This document shows positions 1 through 8,659 of a stretch of 64,000 nucleotides of DNA, in pieces. The position numbers and the translations under genes are program-made. The notes under the pieces were generated by a model. The model worked only from the letters and a program-made list of their open reading frames with translations. It searched no databases and was not told the DNA's origin. The stretch lies in NCBI GenBank assembly GCA_014378485.1, contig JACMNO010000088.1, positions 1 to 64,000 of the forward strand, read 5' to 3'. The stretch's first letter is position 1; the number at the start of each line of letters is the position of its first letter. The DNA is from Bacteroidia bacterium (lineage in GTDB: Bacteria > Bacteroidota > Bacteroidia > B-17B0 > Aurantibacillaceae).

Positions 1-341
1 GGCATAGGTCCATCTGTTGAAGCTACAACTAAAATTGCACCATCCAATTGCGCGGCACCCGTGATCATGTTTTTTACATAATCCGCGTGACCCGGACAAT
101 CTACGTGAGCGTAGTGACGAGTGGCAGTTGAATACTCAACATGAGATGTGTTGATTGTAATTCCACGTTCTTTTTCTTCTGGAGCATTATCAATAGAAGA
201 GAAATCTCTTACTTCTGATAATCCTTTTTCTGCTAATACAACTGTAATTGCAGCAGTTAATGTAGTTTTACCGTGATCTACGTGACCAATTGTACCAATG
301 TTTACGTGTGGTTTGGAACGGTCGAATTTTTCTTTAGCCAT
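1..341 (-). CDS. tuf: Elongation factor Tu, N-terminal part (cut by window edge)
   Basis: Translational GTPase that delivers aminoacyl-tRNA to the ribosome. The visible 113 residues read [19 protein letters not shown] from the ATG at 341-339, followed by the P-loop GHVDHGKT, the switch region with RGITIN, and the G3 motif DCPGHADY; these are textbook EF-Tu sequences. The rest of the gene lies off the left edge. It is the last gene of a minus-strand tRNA cluster, 101 bases after tRNA-Thr(GGT), an arrangement known for one of the tuf copies in many bacteria. Identity is certain; whether the genome has a second copy cannot be seen. Confidence 0.98.
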   Translation of the reverse strand, partial: MAKEKFDRSKPHVNIGTIGHVDHGKTTLTAAITVVLAEKGLSEVRDFSSIDNAPEEKERGITINTSHVEYSTATRHYAHVDCPGHADYVKNMITGAAQLDGAILVVASTDGPM

Positions 342-442
342 TGTTATTTTTGTTTAATTGTTATTATTTATTATTATAGTTTAACTATCTCTTTTTGTTT
401 TTTGAATCTAACCGAAACCTTTGTTCCTTTCAATTTCACTTG

Positions 443-514
443 AGCTGTTGAGCGGGATTGAACCGCCGACCTCCTCCTTACCAAGGAGGTGCTCTACCAC
501 TGAGCTACAACAGC
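443..514 (-). tRNA. tRNA-Thr (anticodon GGT)
   Basis: Read on the minus strand the acceptor GCTGTTG (514-508) pairs with CAACAGC (450-444). The D-arm has GTAGCTCAGTGGTAGAGC, the anticodon stem CCTCC/GGAGG encloses the loop TTGGTAA (anticodon GGT), and the T-arm contains GGTTCAATC. The discriminator is U and CCA is not encoded. It is the fourth tRNA of the Thr-Tyr-Gly-Thr cluster before tuf. Confidence 0.95.
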
Positions 515-803
515 GTTTTAATAAATTTAAAACTCACCTTTGTTCGATGGACTTCAAAATTAAATTCTCGTTCGCCGTCTGGCGGAATGGGATTTTAATT
601 TTTTATCTCCTCAATGGTTGAGCTTTAAAAGCCATATTAATTTAGCTCTGCTGCTTGCTTATTTTAAAGAACTGTGTTTTTGTATACACGAAAAGTCCCT
701 CTATTTTAGGGACTTTCAAAAGCAATAGGACCGCATGCGCAAGTCTTTCCTGTCTTTTGTCCGTTTATACGGTTATTCTTCAACTTCACTTCTCCTTCTT
801 TAT

Positions 804-879
804 TGGAGCGAAAGACGGGTCTCGAACCCGCAACCTCCAGCTTGGAAGGCTGGAGCTCTACCAATTGAGCTACTTTCGC
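804..879 (-). tRNA. tRNA-Gly (anticodon TCC)
   Basis: Acceptor GCGAAAG (879-873) pairs with CTTTCGC (814-808), the discriminator is U, and CCA is encoded at 806-804, unlike its three neighbours. The anticodon loop CTTCCAA gives TCC, and the T-arm carries GGTTCGAGACC. Third tRNA of the cluster. It lies 290 bases before tRNA-Thr(GGT), a long spacer in which I see no gene. Confidence 0.95.
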
Positions 880-917
880 TTATACTCTTTAACAATGCGA
901 CAACCATTGTTACTCTG

Positions 918-998
918 TGGGGACAGGAGGATTCGAACCTCCGAAGTCGAAACAACAGATTTACAGTCTGTCCCATTTGGCCACTCTGGTATATCCCC
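918..998 (-). tRNA. tRNA-Tyr (anticodon GTA)
   Basis: A long (81-base) class II tRNA with the extra variable arm expected of bacterial tRNA-Tyr. Acceptor GGGGATA (998-992) pairs with TGTCCCC (925-919), allowing one G-U pair. The anticodon loop is CTGTAAA (GTA) and the T-arm has GGTTCGAATCC. CCA is not encoded. It sits 13 bases after tRNA-Thr(TGT). Confidence 0.95.
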
Positions 999-1011
999 GT
1001 AATTTAAGCAG

Positions 1012-1084
1012 AGCCGAAGAAGGGACTCGAACCCCCGACCTACTGATTACAAATCAGTGGCTCTACCAGCTGAGCTACTTCGGC
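1012..1084 (-). tRNA. tRNA-Thr (anticodon TGT)
   Basis: First tRNA of the tuf operon. Acceptor GCCGAAG (1084-1078) pairs with CTTCGGC (1019-1013). The D-arm GTAGCTCAGCTGGTAGAGC is canonical, and the anticodon stem ACTGA/TCAGT encloses TTTGTAA (TGT). The T-arm carries GGTTCGAGTCC. CCA is not encoded. Confidence 0.95.
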
Positions 1085-1126
1085 TTAATTTCTTGATTTT
1101 AAAGAACGTCCCGTTTTATTGGGGTT

Positions 1127-1157
1127 GCAAATTTAATAACAATTTCCGTTGTTACAA
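1127..1157 (-). promoter_or_regulatory. Probable primary-sigma promoter of the tRNA-tuf operon
   Basis: On the minus strand TTG (1157-1155) is followed after 19 bases by TAAATTTG (1135-1128). This fits the Bacteroidota primary sigma consensus (TTG near -33, TAnnTTTG near -7) exactly. It lies about 45 bases upstream of tRNA-Thr(TGT), the first gene of the cluster, where a strong promoter is expected. The remaining intergenic bases up to 1229 are A/T runs without a visible gene. Confidence 0.6.
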
Positions 1158-1229
1158 AAAAAAAAATAACTTTTTTTGCTTTTTCTTAAAAATAATTGTT
1201 TTCATGTAACACTAAGCCATCCGGCTCAG

Positions 1230-1640
1230 TTAGCTGTGGCTGTATAAATACAAGTGGTTTCCTTCACTATCGAGGATTTCAGCATAATATCCGACCTTCC
1301 CGTCAATTAAATTTGTGCCTATGATAACATCTCCGTTTTTGTTTTTTTGGCGCAATAAACTAGGTTCTTTTATCACTTTTCCTCCAAATTCCAGAACGCT
1401 TTCAACCGTATCGTTCATTATGTCGACATAAATAATGGGCTTAATGCCATTGGAGCCATCATGATTTTCGATTTGGATAAGAGAGCTTTTCATGCCAAAA
1501 ACCTCCTTATCAAACAATGCCATTTGAGTTCCAAACAAAACCGTGAGTTCTAATTTTGTATTTAAAACATTTTCGTAAAACTTCACTGCCCTGTTTAAAT
1601 CAGAAACAGGAATTTCAATCCAAAGTATAGGTGTTTTCAA
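1230..1640 (-). CDS. VOC-family (glyoxalase/bleomycin resistance-like) protein
   Basis: A 136-residue single-domain protein of the vicinal oxygen chelate fold. The N-terminus (PILWIEIPVSDLNRAVKFYENVL) is the typical first beta-alpha unit, and the C-terminal part ends in the usual strand GYYAEILDSEGNHLYLYS, whose Glu is the likely metal ligand. The middle contains IKPIIYVDIMND, the start of the second repeat. Such proteins act as small-molecule lyases, dioxygenases or binding proteins; the substrate cannot be read from sequence. It is followed after 59 bases (upstream, same strand) by a peroxiredoxin, so the two may be co-transcribed. Confidence 0.85.
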   Translation of the reverse strand: MKTPILWIEIPVSDLNRAVKFYENVLNTKLELTVLFGTQMALFDKEVFGMKSSLIQIENHDGSNGIKPIIYVDIMNDTVESVLEFGGKVIKEPSLLRQKNKNGDVIIGTNLIDGKVGYYAEILDSEGNHLYLYSHS

Positions 1641-1699
1641 AAGACTTAATTTTAGAATTTAAGAAAAGGAAGCAAACACTTCCTTTTCATATTCAGATT

Positions 1700-2329
1700 T
1701 TAGTGATTGGCTAAATAATTTGCTACTCCCTTGTGGTCGGCTTTCATACCTTCTTTACCTTTACTCCAGTTTGCCGGACAAACTTCCCCTTTTTCTTCAA
1801 AATACTGCAAAGCATCCACCATACGTAAAGCCTCATCAACATTTCGCCCTAAAGGCAAATCATTGATTAATTGGTGACGAACTATCCCGGTTTTATCAAT
1901 TAAAAACAAACCACGAAAAGCAATCATTTCGCCGGTTGCGATTAAATCTCCGTTCTCATTCACATCATAATCTCCTAATAAGGTATCAAAATTGATGGAA
2001 ATAATCTTGGTAGTATCAGCAACAATTGGGTAAGTTACTCCTTTAATTCCACCTTGTTTCTTATCTAGTTGCAACCATCCCCAATGACTTTGCTCTGTAT
2101 CGGTGCTGCAGCCGACAATGGCACACCCACGTTTTTCGAATTCTCCTAATTTTTCCTGAAAGGCATGCAATTCAGTGGGGCAAACAAAAGTAAAGTCTTT
2201 TGGATAAAAGAAAAATACGACATGTTTTCTTCCGATATATTGATCCAAAGAAAAATCATCTACAATTTCTTCTCCGTTTATTACTGCTGAAGCCTTGAAT
2301 GAAGGCGCTTTTTTTCCCACTAATGGCAT
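1700..2329 (-). CDS. Typical 2-Cys peroxiredoxin (AhpC/Prx1 type)
   Basis: Thiol peroxidase of 209 residues. The peroxidatic cysteine is C50 in FYPKDFTFVCPTEL, and the resolving cysteine is C184 in GEVCPANW near the C-terminus, as in typical 2-Cys peroxiredoxins that work as obligate dimers. The segment GLFLIDKTGIVRH is also characteristic. It presumably reduces hydrogen peroxide and organic peroxides in the cytoplasm. No AhpF reductase is adjacent. It is divergent from a second peroxiredoxin at 2511, with a shared 181-base upstream region. Confidence 0.93.
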   Translation of the reverse strand: MPLVGKKAPSFKASAVINGEEIVDDFSLDQYIGRKHVVFFFYPKDFTFVCPTELHAFQEKLGEFEKRGCAIVGCSTDTEQSHWGWLQLDKKQGGIKGVTYPIVADTTKIISINFDTLLGDYDVNENGDLIATGEMIAFRGLFLIDKTGIVRHQLINDLPLGRNVDEALRMVDALQYFEEKGEVCPANWSKGKEGMKADHKGVANYLANH

Positions 2330-2510
2330 ATAATTATATTTAAAGGTTGGTTAAAGTTTTCGGGTGCAAAATTACCATTTACTTTGGTTTATTTCACATA
2401 TGAACATCCTTAAACCCGAAAAGTTTGGAAAGTTAACATTGTTTAAATTTTAATGCATATTAAAACCGAAAATACCTTAATTTCAACCTTTCACAAATAA
2501 ACTTAAATTT

Positions 2511-2981
2511 ATGCCATTAGAATTAGGAAAACCAGCCCCAGATTTTACACTATTCAATACCGAAAAAAAAGAAATCTCTTTATCCGATTACAACGGAAAG
2601 AACTTACTGATCTTATTTTTTCCTTTAGCATTTACAGGTGTTTGTACTGCTGAACTATGCAATATTAGGGATAATTACAACATTTATACATCTTTAAATA
2701 CAGAAGTCATTGGAATTTCTATTGATTCTTTATTTAGCCTTGGAAAGTTTAAAGATGAACAAAATTATAACTTTGATTTACTGTCAGATTTCAATAAAAC
2801 AACGGCAGCAGCTTATGATTCGTTATACGAAACATTTGGCTTTGGAATGTTAGGCGTTACAAAGCGTTCGGCTTTTGTAATTGATAAACAAGGTGCAATA
2901 CAATATGCTGAGATCCTTGAAGACGCAGGTAAACAACCTAACTTTGATGCCATTAAAGAGACTTTGGAAAGATTGAATTAA
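2511..2981 (+). CDS. Peroxiredoxin, AhpE/BCP-like redoxin
   Basis: A 156-residue AhpC/TSA-family protein. The peroxidatic cysteine is C45 in FPLAFTGVCTAELC; a second cysteine, C50, lies five residues later, a spacing seen in atypical BCP-like peroxiredoxins that could form an intramolecular disulfide. The C-terminal resolving Cys of 2-Cys enzymes is missing. The central SRSAFVIDKQG-like segment (KRSAFVIDKQGAIQY) fits AhpE-type enzymes. Divergent from the 2-Cys peroxiredoxin at 1700-2329, suggesting that peroxide defence is concentrated here and possibly co-regulated. Confidence 0.9.
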   Translation: MPLELGKPAPDFTLFNTEKKEISLSDYNGKNLLILFFPLAFTGVCTAELCNIRDNYNIYTSLNTEVIGISIDSLFSLGKFKDEQNYNFDLLSDFNKTTAAAYDSLYETFGFGMLGVTKRSAFVIDKQGAIQYAEILEDAGKQPNFDAIKETLERLN

Positions 2982-3115
2982 AAAGTAAAATATTAAAAAC
3001 AGTGATAGTTATGACTAATTGATATTTAATGTTGTGTACATAATTTTTCATAGGTACCAAATTTAAGGATAATTAATCTAAAAAATTTGCGCCATTTAAA
3101 GTCCACTATTTAAAG

Positions 3116-3721
3116 ATGCTGAAATCCTATTTCGATAAAAATTTAATTGAAGCAGGCTGTGACGAGGCCGGTAGGGGCTGTTTGGCCGGGCCGGTTTATG
3201 CAGCAGCCGTAATTTTAACCAAAAAGTACAAGAATAAATGGTTGGATGATAGTAAAAAATTAAGCGATAAAGACCGGTATGAATTACGTCCTGAAATAGA
3301 AGCAAGTGCTGTAACATGGGCCGTTGGAGTTGTTGATAATGTTGAGATTGATCGAATCAATATTTTAAAGGCATCGTTCCTGGCCATGCACCGTGCGATT
3401 GATCAACTAAAACAATCTCCGGAATTATTGCTTATAGATGGTAACCGGTTTACACCCTACAAAAAAACACCTCATCAATGCATCATCAAAGGCGATGGTA
3501 AATACTTAAGCATTGCAGCCGCCAGTATTTTAGCTAAAACATACCGGGACGATTTTATGAAGGAAGCCGCTTTACAATACCCGCATTACGGCTGGGACCG
3601 TAATATGGGTTATCCCACAAAACTACATCGCGAAGCCATCAGAAATCATTCAACTACATCATTACACAGACTAACGTTTCAGTTATTGCCAAGACAGTTG
3701 GAGATCGAACTAAATGCTTAA
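3116..3721 (+). CDS. rnhB: Ribonuclease HII
   Basis: Removes ribonucleotides from DNA and RNA from RNA-DNA hybrids. The catalytic acidic residues are D16 and E17 in [10 protein letters not shown]108 in LLLIDGNR, and D145 in KTYRDD; the signature [12 protein letters not shown] follows the first pair. The length (201 residues) is normal for the family. First gene of a probable run with the methyltransferase 48 bases downstream. Nothing is unusual. Confidence 0.97.
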   Translation: MLKSYFDKNLIEAGCDEAGRGCLAGPVYAAAVILTKKYKNKWLDDSKKLSDKDRYELRPEIEASAVTWAVGVVDNVEIDRINILKASFLAMHRAIDQLKQSPELLLIDGNRFTPYKKTPHQCIIKGDGKYLSIAAASILAKTYRDDFMKEAALQYPHYGWDRNMGYPTKLHREAIRNHSTTSLHRLTFQLLPRQLEIELNA

Positions 3722-3769
3722 TTGCGATCCAACGCAAAGATGTTAAGAATTATTATTTAATTTTATGTA

Positions 3770-4411
3770 ATGGAATTTATTACCAAAGAGCTCAGCGATT
3801 ACTGCGAAAATCATTCTTCTCCGGAACCTGAAATACTGGCAGTACTCAACCGTGAAACACATTTGAAAGTTGTTTCACCTCGCATGCTCAGTGGGCATTT
3901 ACAGGGCCGATTTTTGAGTTTAATTTGTAAACTTCATCGGCCAAAATTTATTTTGGAAATTGGCACCTATACAGGTTATTCAGCTTTGTGTTTAGCGGAA
4001 GGTTTACACAAAGACGGAAAATTAATAAGCATTGATGTGAATGTAGAAACATCGGCTTTTGCAAAGTCATTTATTGAACAAACCGAATTTGCAACAAAAA
4101 TAGAATTGGTTATGGCAGATGCCAAAGAATACATCCCAACCATCAACGAACCAATAGATCTTGTATTTATTGATGCTGACAAAAAAAATTACCTCAACTA
4201 TTATCATTTGGTTATTGACAAATTGTCGAAAGGCGGATTGATCATAGCCGACAATGTGTTATGGAGCGGAAAGATAACCATGCCTGAAAGTGCGATGGAT
4301 AAAGAAACCCTGGCACTTCATCAATTCAATCAATTTGTGCAAAATGATGAGCGTGTAGAAAATATTTTATTGCCCATAAGAGATGGATTGATGATGGTGA
4401 GGAAAAAATAA
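3770..4411 (+). CDS. SAM-dependent O-methyltransferase (COMT-like, YrrM type)
   Basis: A 213-residue class I methyltransferase of the O-methyltransferase family 3 (caffeoyl-CoA OMT/YrrM-like). Motif I is LEIGTYTGYSALCLAEGL, followed by the acidic strand ISIDVN; DLVFIDADKKNYLNYY is the metal/SAM-binding segment, and GGLIIADNVLWSGKI is the hallmark of the family. The methyl acceptor is unknown. It follows rnhB on the same strand and is followed after 17 bases by a histidine kinase gene, which might be co-transcribed by chance of packing rather than function. Confidence 0.9.
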   Translation: MEFITKELSDYCENHSSPEPEILAVLNRETHLKVVSPRMLSGHLQGRFLSLICKLHRPKFILEIGTYTGYSALCLAEGLHKDGKLISIDVNVETSAFAKSFIEQTEFATKIELVMADAKEYIPTINEPIDLVFIDADKKNYLNYYHLVIDKLSKGGLIIADNVLWSGKITMPESAMDKETLALHQFNQFVQNDERVENILLPIRDGLMMVRKK

Positions 4412-4428
4412 TATTAGCTTTGTATTTA

Positions 4429-5718
4429 ATGAGAATTTTAACTTATTATACAAATATTATTAATGCCGGTGTTAGTGGAGATCAATCTCATTCCCTCTCT
4501 GATAAAATTCAAGCCCGAAACAAATTATCCTTGCTTTGCGTTATTTTTTCATTCATTTATTTTTTCTATTTTTTAATTCACGGGCAGTATATTCCATTCA
4601 CTGCTATAACAGTTGGTATTATATTTTTTATTACCTCTATTGTTTTAAACCATTTTCGGCAATTTACAATCTCAAGTTTATTAATACTGTTCAATACTAA
4701 TTACTGTGTGTTATTCTTTTCTATTTATCTGGGCTTTTATTCCGGAATTCATCTTTATTTGTTTACATCACCACTGATCGTACTTTCCTTATTTGATACT
4801 AAAAAGGCCTTATTGATAAGCTTATCAATGATAAGTTATATATTAAATTTTGCGGTTTTAATTTCGCTAGAGAAACTGGCTAAAATTGATTTCCATGTAT
4901 TAAATCACAATCAAAAAGATAATTTTTACTTAATTAATTTTATTTGTTGTAGTGTCATTTTAATAACCTTATCGCTTTATTTTTTATATAATAATAACAG
5001 GATTAATACCTTACTCATATTAAAAAACAAACAATTACTTTATCAGCAGGAACAGTTGAAGGAAGAAAATGAAATAAGAAAAATAGCCGAGGCTCAAGCA
5101 GTTTCCTCTTTAATTGAACGTGATATTTTATTATCAGAAACTCATCACAGGGTAAAAAATAACCTGGCTGTGGTAACCGCTTTATTAGAGTTGCAATCTT
5201 TTTACATTACAGATAAAGAAACCACCGGAATACTAAGGGAAAGTCAGAATCGAATAAAATCGATTGCCTTACTCCACGAAAAGCTGTACGAAAATAAATC
5301 TTTAAAAAACGTAAATGTTTCATTGTACGCCGCTGAACTGATCCACTTTATTAAGCAATCCTTATCCAACAGGGAAAAAGACATTAGCATTCATTCGCAA
5401 ATGGAACCCATAAATCTTTTAATGGCAAAGGCAATGCCGTTTGGCTTGCTACTAAATGAATTAATCACAAATTCTTATAAATATGCTTTTCTTGAAAAGG
5501 AAAAAGGAAATATCTGGCTTAATTTTAATAGGTTAAACGATAATTATATTTTAGAATATAAAGATGACGGACCGGGATTTGAATATAATGATGAAACAAA
5601 AAAAAACTCCCTTGGGCTGAATTTAATTGAATCATTTTGCATTCAATTAAATGGTAAATTTGAATACAAATACATTGGCGATTATTTGACGTTTGAACTC
5701 AATTTTCCTGTGGTATAA
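4429..5718 (+). CDS. Membrane sensor histidine kinase, HisKA_2 family
   Basis: About 429 residues from the ATG at 4429 (an upstream TTG at 4420 would add three). The N-terminal half holds roughly six hydrophobic segments (residues 35-190) with short loops and no recognisable ligand domain; a short coiled coil (200-235) links to the kinase. The phosphoacceptor box ETHHRVKNNLAVVTALLEL is of the HisKA_2 type, and the ATPase part contains LLNELITNSYKYAF (N box), DDGPGF (G1) and SLGLNLI (G2). It is followed 13 bases later by a response regulator gene, its probable partner. The signal sensed is unknown. Confidence 0.9.
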   Translation: MRILTYYTNIINAGVSGDQSHSLSDKIQARNKLSLLCVIFSFIYFFYFLIHGQYIPFTAITVGIIFFITSIVLNHFRQFTISSLLILFNTNYCVLFFSIYLGFYSGIHLYLFTSPLIVLSLFDTKKALLISLSMISYILNFAVLISLEKLAKIDFHVLNHNQKDNFYLINFICCSVILITLSLYFLYNNNRINTLLILKNKQLLYQQEQLKEENEIRKIAEAQAVSSLIERDILLSETHHRVKNNLAVVTALLELQSFYITDKETTGILRESQNRIKSIALLHEKLYENKSLKNVNVSLYAAELIHFIKQSLSNREKDISIHSQMEPINLLMAKAMPFGLLLNELITNSYKYAFLEKEKGNIWLNFNRLNDNYILEYKDDGPGFEYNDETKKNSLGLNLIESFCIQLNGKFEYKYIGDYLTFELNFPVV

Positions 5719-5731
5719 ATTTGGTAGTATA

Positions 5732-6094
5732 ATGGGTAAAAAAGTTTTGATAGTTGAAGATGATATGATTATATCAATGGTCAACAAAAGATATATCGAA
5801 TCTCTAGGCTTTAAGGTTGTTCAGTCTGTGAGAAACGGGCCGGACGCAATTGAAGCCGCCAAAAACCATTCTCCTGATGTTATTTTGATGGATATCAGGA
5901 TTGACGGGGAAATGGATGGTATAACAGCAATGGAGGAAATCCGGAAATTCTCTAATGCAGGAGTTATCTATTTAACAGGAAATTCAGAACCTGCCACTAA
6001 AGCAAGGGCTGAACAAACTAATATGCTGGCTTTTTATGCCAAACCTGTTTCATTAGACGATATAAAAGATGTTTTAGATAAATTGGGCTGCTAA
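5732..6094 (+). CDS. Single-domain response regulator (CheY-like receiver)
   Basis: A 120-residue receiver without an output domain. From the ATG at 5732 the acidic pair is E9-D10-D11, the phosphoacceptor is D54 in ILMDIRIDG, the switch Thr is T82 in YLTGN and the conserved Lys is K104 in FYAKPV. An earlier in-frame start at 5693 would overlap the kinase and add residues unlike any receiver, so the ATG at 5732 is preferred. Partner of the HisKA_2 kinase upstream; such pairs often feed into a phosphorelay or protein-protein control, which cannot be decided here. Confidence 0.93.
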   Translation: MGKKVLIVEDDMIISMVNKRYIESLGFKVVQSVRNGPDAIEAAKNHSPDVILMDIRIDGEMDGITAMEEIRKFSNAGVIYLTGNSEPATKARAEQTNMLAFYAKPVSLDDIKDVLDKLGC

Positions 6095-6195
6095 ATAAAT
6101 CTTGCAGATTATTTTATTAAAACTCATTAACAAAATCGTCCATTTTTTTACTATTTCTTTATCTTTAATGCCTAATTACAATATAGTAAAAAATT

Positions 6196-8421
6196 ATGGC
6201 AACTATAAAATACTCCGCACAACTGGCTTCTGTTGAAGACGCAAAAAATTTAGGTCTATTGACTGAAGAATATGATCGCATCAAAGAAATTTTAGGCCGC
6301 ACTCCTAATTTTACCGAGGTGTCTATTTTTTCTGTGATGTGGAGTGAGCACTGTTCTTATAAAAATTCAATTACCTGGTTAAAAACATTACCTAAGGATG
6401 GTCCGCACATGTTGGCAAAAGCCGGTGAAGAAAATGCAGGATTGGTTGATATTGGAGACGGCTTAGGATGTTGTTTTAAGATTGAATCCCATAACCATCC
6501 GAGTGCTTTAGAGCCTTACCAAGGTGCCGCAACAGGTGTTGGTGGCATTAATCGTGATATATTTACGATGGGTGCACGGCCAATTGCTCAGTTAAATTCT
6601 TTACGTTTTGGAGATATCAATTCTCCGAAAACACAATGGTTAGTAAAAGGTGTTGTTAAAGGTATAGGCGATTACGGCAATGCTTTTGGAATTCCAACTG
6701 TAGGAGGCGAAGTGTTTTTTGATGACTGTTATAATGTTAATCCTTTGGTTAATGCCATGAGTGTGGGTATTGTAAAAGAAGGAGAAACAGTAAGTGCCAC
6801 CTCTTATGGTGTTGGAAATCCTGTATTTATTGTTGGTTCGTCAACCGGTAAAGACGGAATTGCAGGAGCTGCTTTTGCAAGTAAAGACTTAACAGAAGAT
6901 TCAGCAAAAGATTTGCCATCCGTGCAGGTAGGAGATCCTTTTCAGGAAAAATTATTATTAGAAGCAACGTTAGAAGTGATTAAAACCGGTGCTGTAATTG
7001 GAATGCAGGATATGGGTGCAGCGGGCATCACCTGCTCTACTTCCGAAATGAGCGCTAAAGGCGAGCACGGCATGAACATTTGGTTACATAAAGTTCCAAC
7101 ACGACAGGCAGGCATGCATCCTTTTGAGATCTTATTATCAGAATCACAGGAACGTATGTTAGTGGTTGTTGAGAAAGGCAAAGAAGCTTTGGTGCAAGCA
7201 GTGTTTGATAAATGGGATTTAAATTGCGCTCAAATTGGTGAAGTTACTGCCGGCGACCGTTTAAAATATTACATGAATGAAGAACTGGTTGCTGATGTAC
7301 CTGCCGATGTTTTAGTGTTAGGCGGTGGAGCTCCAATATATACAAGAGAATATAAGGAACCTGCTTCTTATGCAGAATCTAAAAAATTCAATATCAATTC
7401 TGTTATCGAACCTAACGATCTGAAACCTGTGATGCAGTTTTTAGCAAAACTTCCTAATTTAGCGAGCAAGCGTTGGATCTATAATCAATACGACAGTATG
7501 GTTGGCGGAATTAATATGAGTACTAATAAACCGAGCGATGCAGCCATTGTTAATGTACGCGGCACCAAAAAAGCTCTGGCTATGACGGTTGATTGCAATG
7601 CCCGTTATGTGAATGCAGATCCTGAAGTAGGTTGCGCTATCGCGGTGAGTGAAGCTGCCCGTAACATCGTGTGTTCTGGTGGTGCACCGAGTGCCGTAAC
7701 TAATTGTTTAAATTTTGGTAATCCTTATAATCCTGAAGTATACTGGCAATTTGTTGGTTCTATTAAAGGTATGAGTGCTGCGTGTTTAAAATTCAAAACA
7801 CCGGTAACAGGCGGTAATGTGAGCTTCTACAACCAATCAAGTTATGAAGGGCCCGTGTTTCCAACTCCAACAATTGGTATGATTGGTATTTTAGAAGATA
7901 AATCTTTACAAACAACTTTGGATTTTAAAAATGAAGGTGATGCTATTTACTTAATCGGTGAAAGCAAAAACGATATTTCATCTTCTGAGTATTTATACAG
8001 TTTTCATAAAACAAAAAATACACCTGCTCCTTTCTTTAATTTGGAAACAGAATTCGCCATTCAAAATGCCGTAACTTCCATCATCAAAAATAAATTAATT
8101 GCTTCTGCTCATGATGTGAGCGATGGCGGTGTATTCATGAACTTACTGGAAAGTGCCATGGTAAATAATTTAGGATTTGAGATCACAACTGATTCTTCTG
8201 TTCGTAAAGATGCGTTCCTGTTTGGCGAAGCACAAAGCCGTGTCATTGTAACTTCAACTAAAGGCAATGAACTTGAAGCTGAGTTAAAAAAACAAAATGT
8301 AGCCTTCACTAAATTAGGTGCGGTAAAAGGAAACTCCATTGTGATAAATGGGATAAACTACGGAACCATTGCAGAATACAAGCATTCTTTCGATACCAGC
8401 ATTGAAGGATATATGAATTAG
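6196..8421 (+). CDS. purL: Phosphoribosylformylglycinamidine synthase II, small PurL
   Basis: Fourth step of purine biosynthesis: ATP-dependent amination of FGAR to FGAM using ammonia supplied by PurQ, with PurS as scaffold. The 741-residue length is that of the small, three-subunit PurL. Family motifs seen include SVMWSEHCSYK near residue 50, IESHNHPSALEPYQGAATGVGG, and DMGAAGITCSTSEM; the second AIRS-like half contains GGNVSFYNQS and AHDVSDGGVFM. purS and purQ are not in the window, so they must be elsewhere. Single gene with about 100 bases of leader, in which I found no purine riboswitch. Confidence 0.96.
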   Translation: MATIKYSAQLASVEDAKNLGLLTEEYDRIKEILGRTPNFTEVSIFSVMWSEHCSYKNSITWLKTLPKDGPHMLAKAGEENAGLVDIGDGLGCCFKIESHNHPSALEPYQGAATGVGGINRDIFTMGARPIAQLNSLRFGDINSPKTQWLVKGVVKGIGDYGNAFGIPTVGGEVFFDDCYNVNPLVNAMSVGIVKEGETVSATSYGVGNPVFIVGSSTGKDGIAGAAFASKDLTEDSAKDLPSVQVGDPFQEKLLLEATLEVIKTGAVIGMQDMGAAGITCSTSEMSAKGEHGMNIWLHKVPTRQAGMHPFEILLSESQERMLVVVEKGKEALVQAVFDKWDLNCAQIGEVTAGDRLKYYMNEELVADVPADVLVLGGGAPIYTREYKEPASYAESKKFNINSVIEPNDLKPVMQFLAKLPNLASKRWIYNQYDSMVGGINMSTNKPSDAAIVNVRGTKKALAMTVDCNARYVNADPEVGCAIAVSEAARNIVCSGGAPSAVTNCLNFGNPYNPEVYWQFVGSIKGMSAACLKFKTPVTGGNVSFYNQSSYEGPVFPTPTIGMIGILEDKSLQTTLDFKNEGDAIYLIGESKNDISSSEYLYSFHKTKNTPAPFFNLETEFAIQNAVTSIIKNKLIASAHDVSDGGVFMNLLESAMVNNLGFEITTDSSVRKDAFLFGEAQSRVIVTSTKGNELEAELKKQNVAFTKLGAVKGNSIVINGINYGTIAEYKHSFDTSIEGYMN

Positions 8422-8500
8422 GATATTTATAAATTAGAGCAGTTTGTTCGCTTTCTGGCGGAGTGTGAAAAAATTTGCTAAAATTATTATAAAATTATTT

Positions 8501-8590
8501 TGGGCGTTACCCGCAGAAAAACGGGTCGGGCTTTTCGCTTCAATCTTTTGCAAGAGCAGGCAAAAGGATTTGCGCTACAATCCCTAACGC
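8501..8590 (-). repeat. Multibranched dispersed element, copy 1
   Basis: Read on the minus strand it opens with GCGTTA (8590 side) and closes with TAACGC, which pair. Inside lie three hairpins: GGATT/AATCC, CTTTTGC/GCAAAAG and ACCCG/CGGGT. The same architecture recurs at 21769, 26092 and 34198. This copy lies antisense between purL and the hydrolase gene. Just upstream (8449-8468) a 20-base GTTCGC..TCTGGCGGA motif resembles one at 569-590 in the tRNA spacer. Confidence 0.75.
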
Positions 8591-8659
8591 AATATTTACA
8601 TTTCAAATTGCAAACTTTCTTCTAATTTAATAATACATTCGTTGTCTATAAATTATCTC

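Noticed and set aside
655-1007. Two overlapping plus-strand open frames of 90-115 codons
   Set aside because: They run antisense through the tRNA-Gly and tRNA-Tyr genes and their translations show no protein-like pattern.
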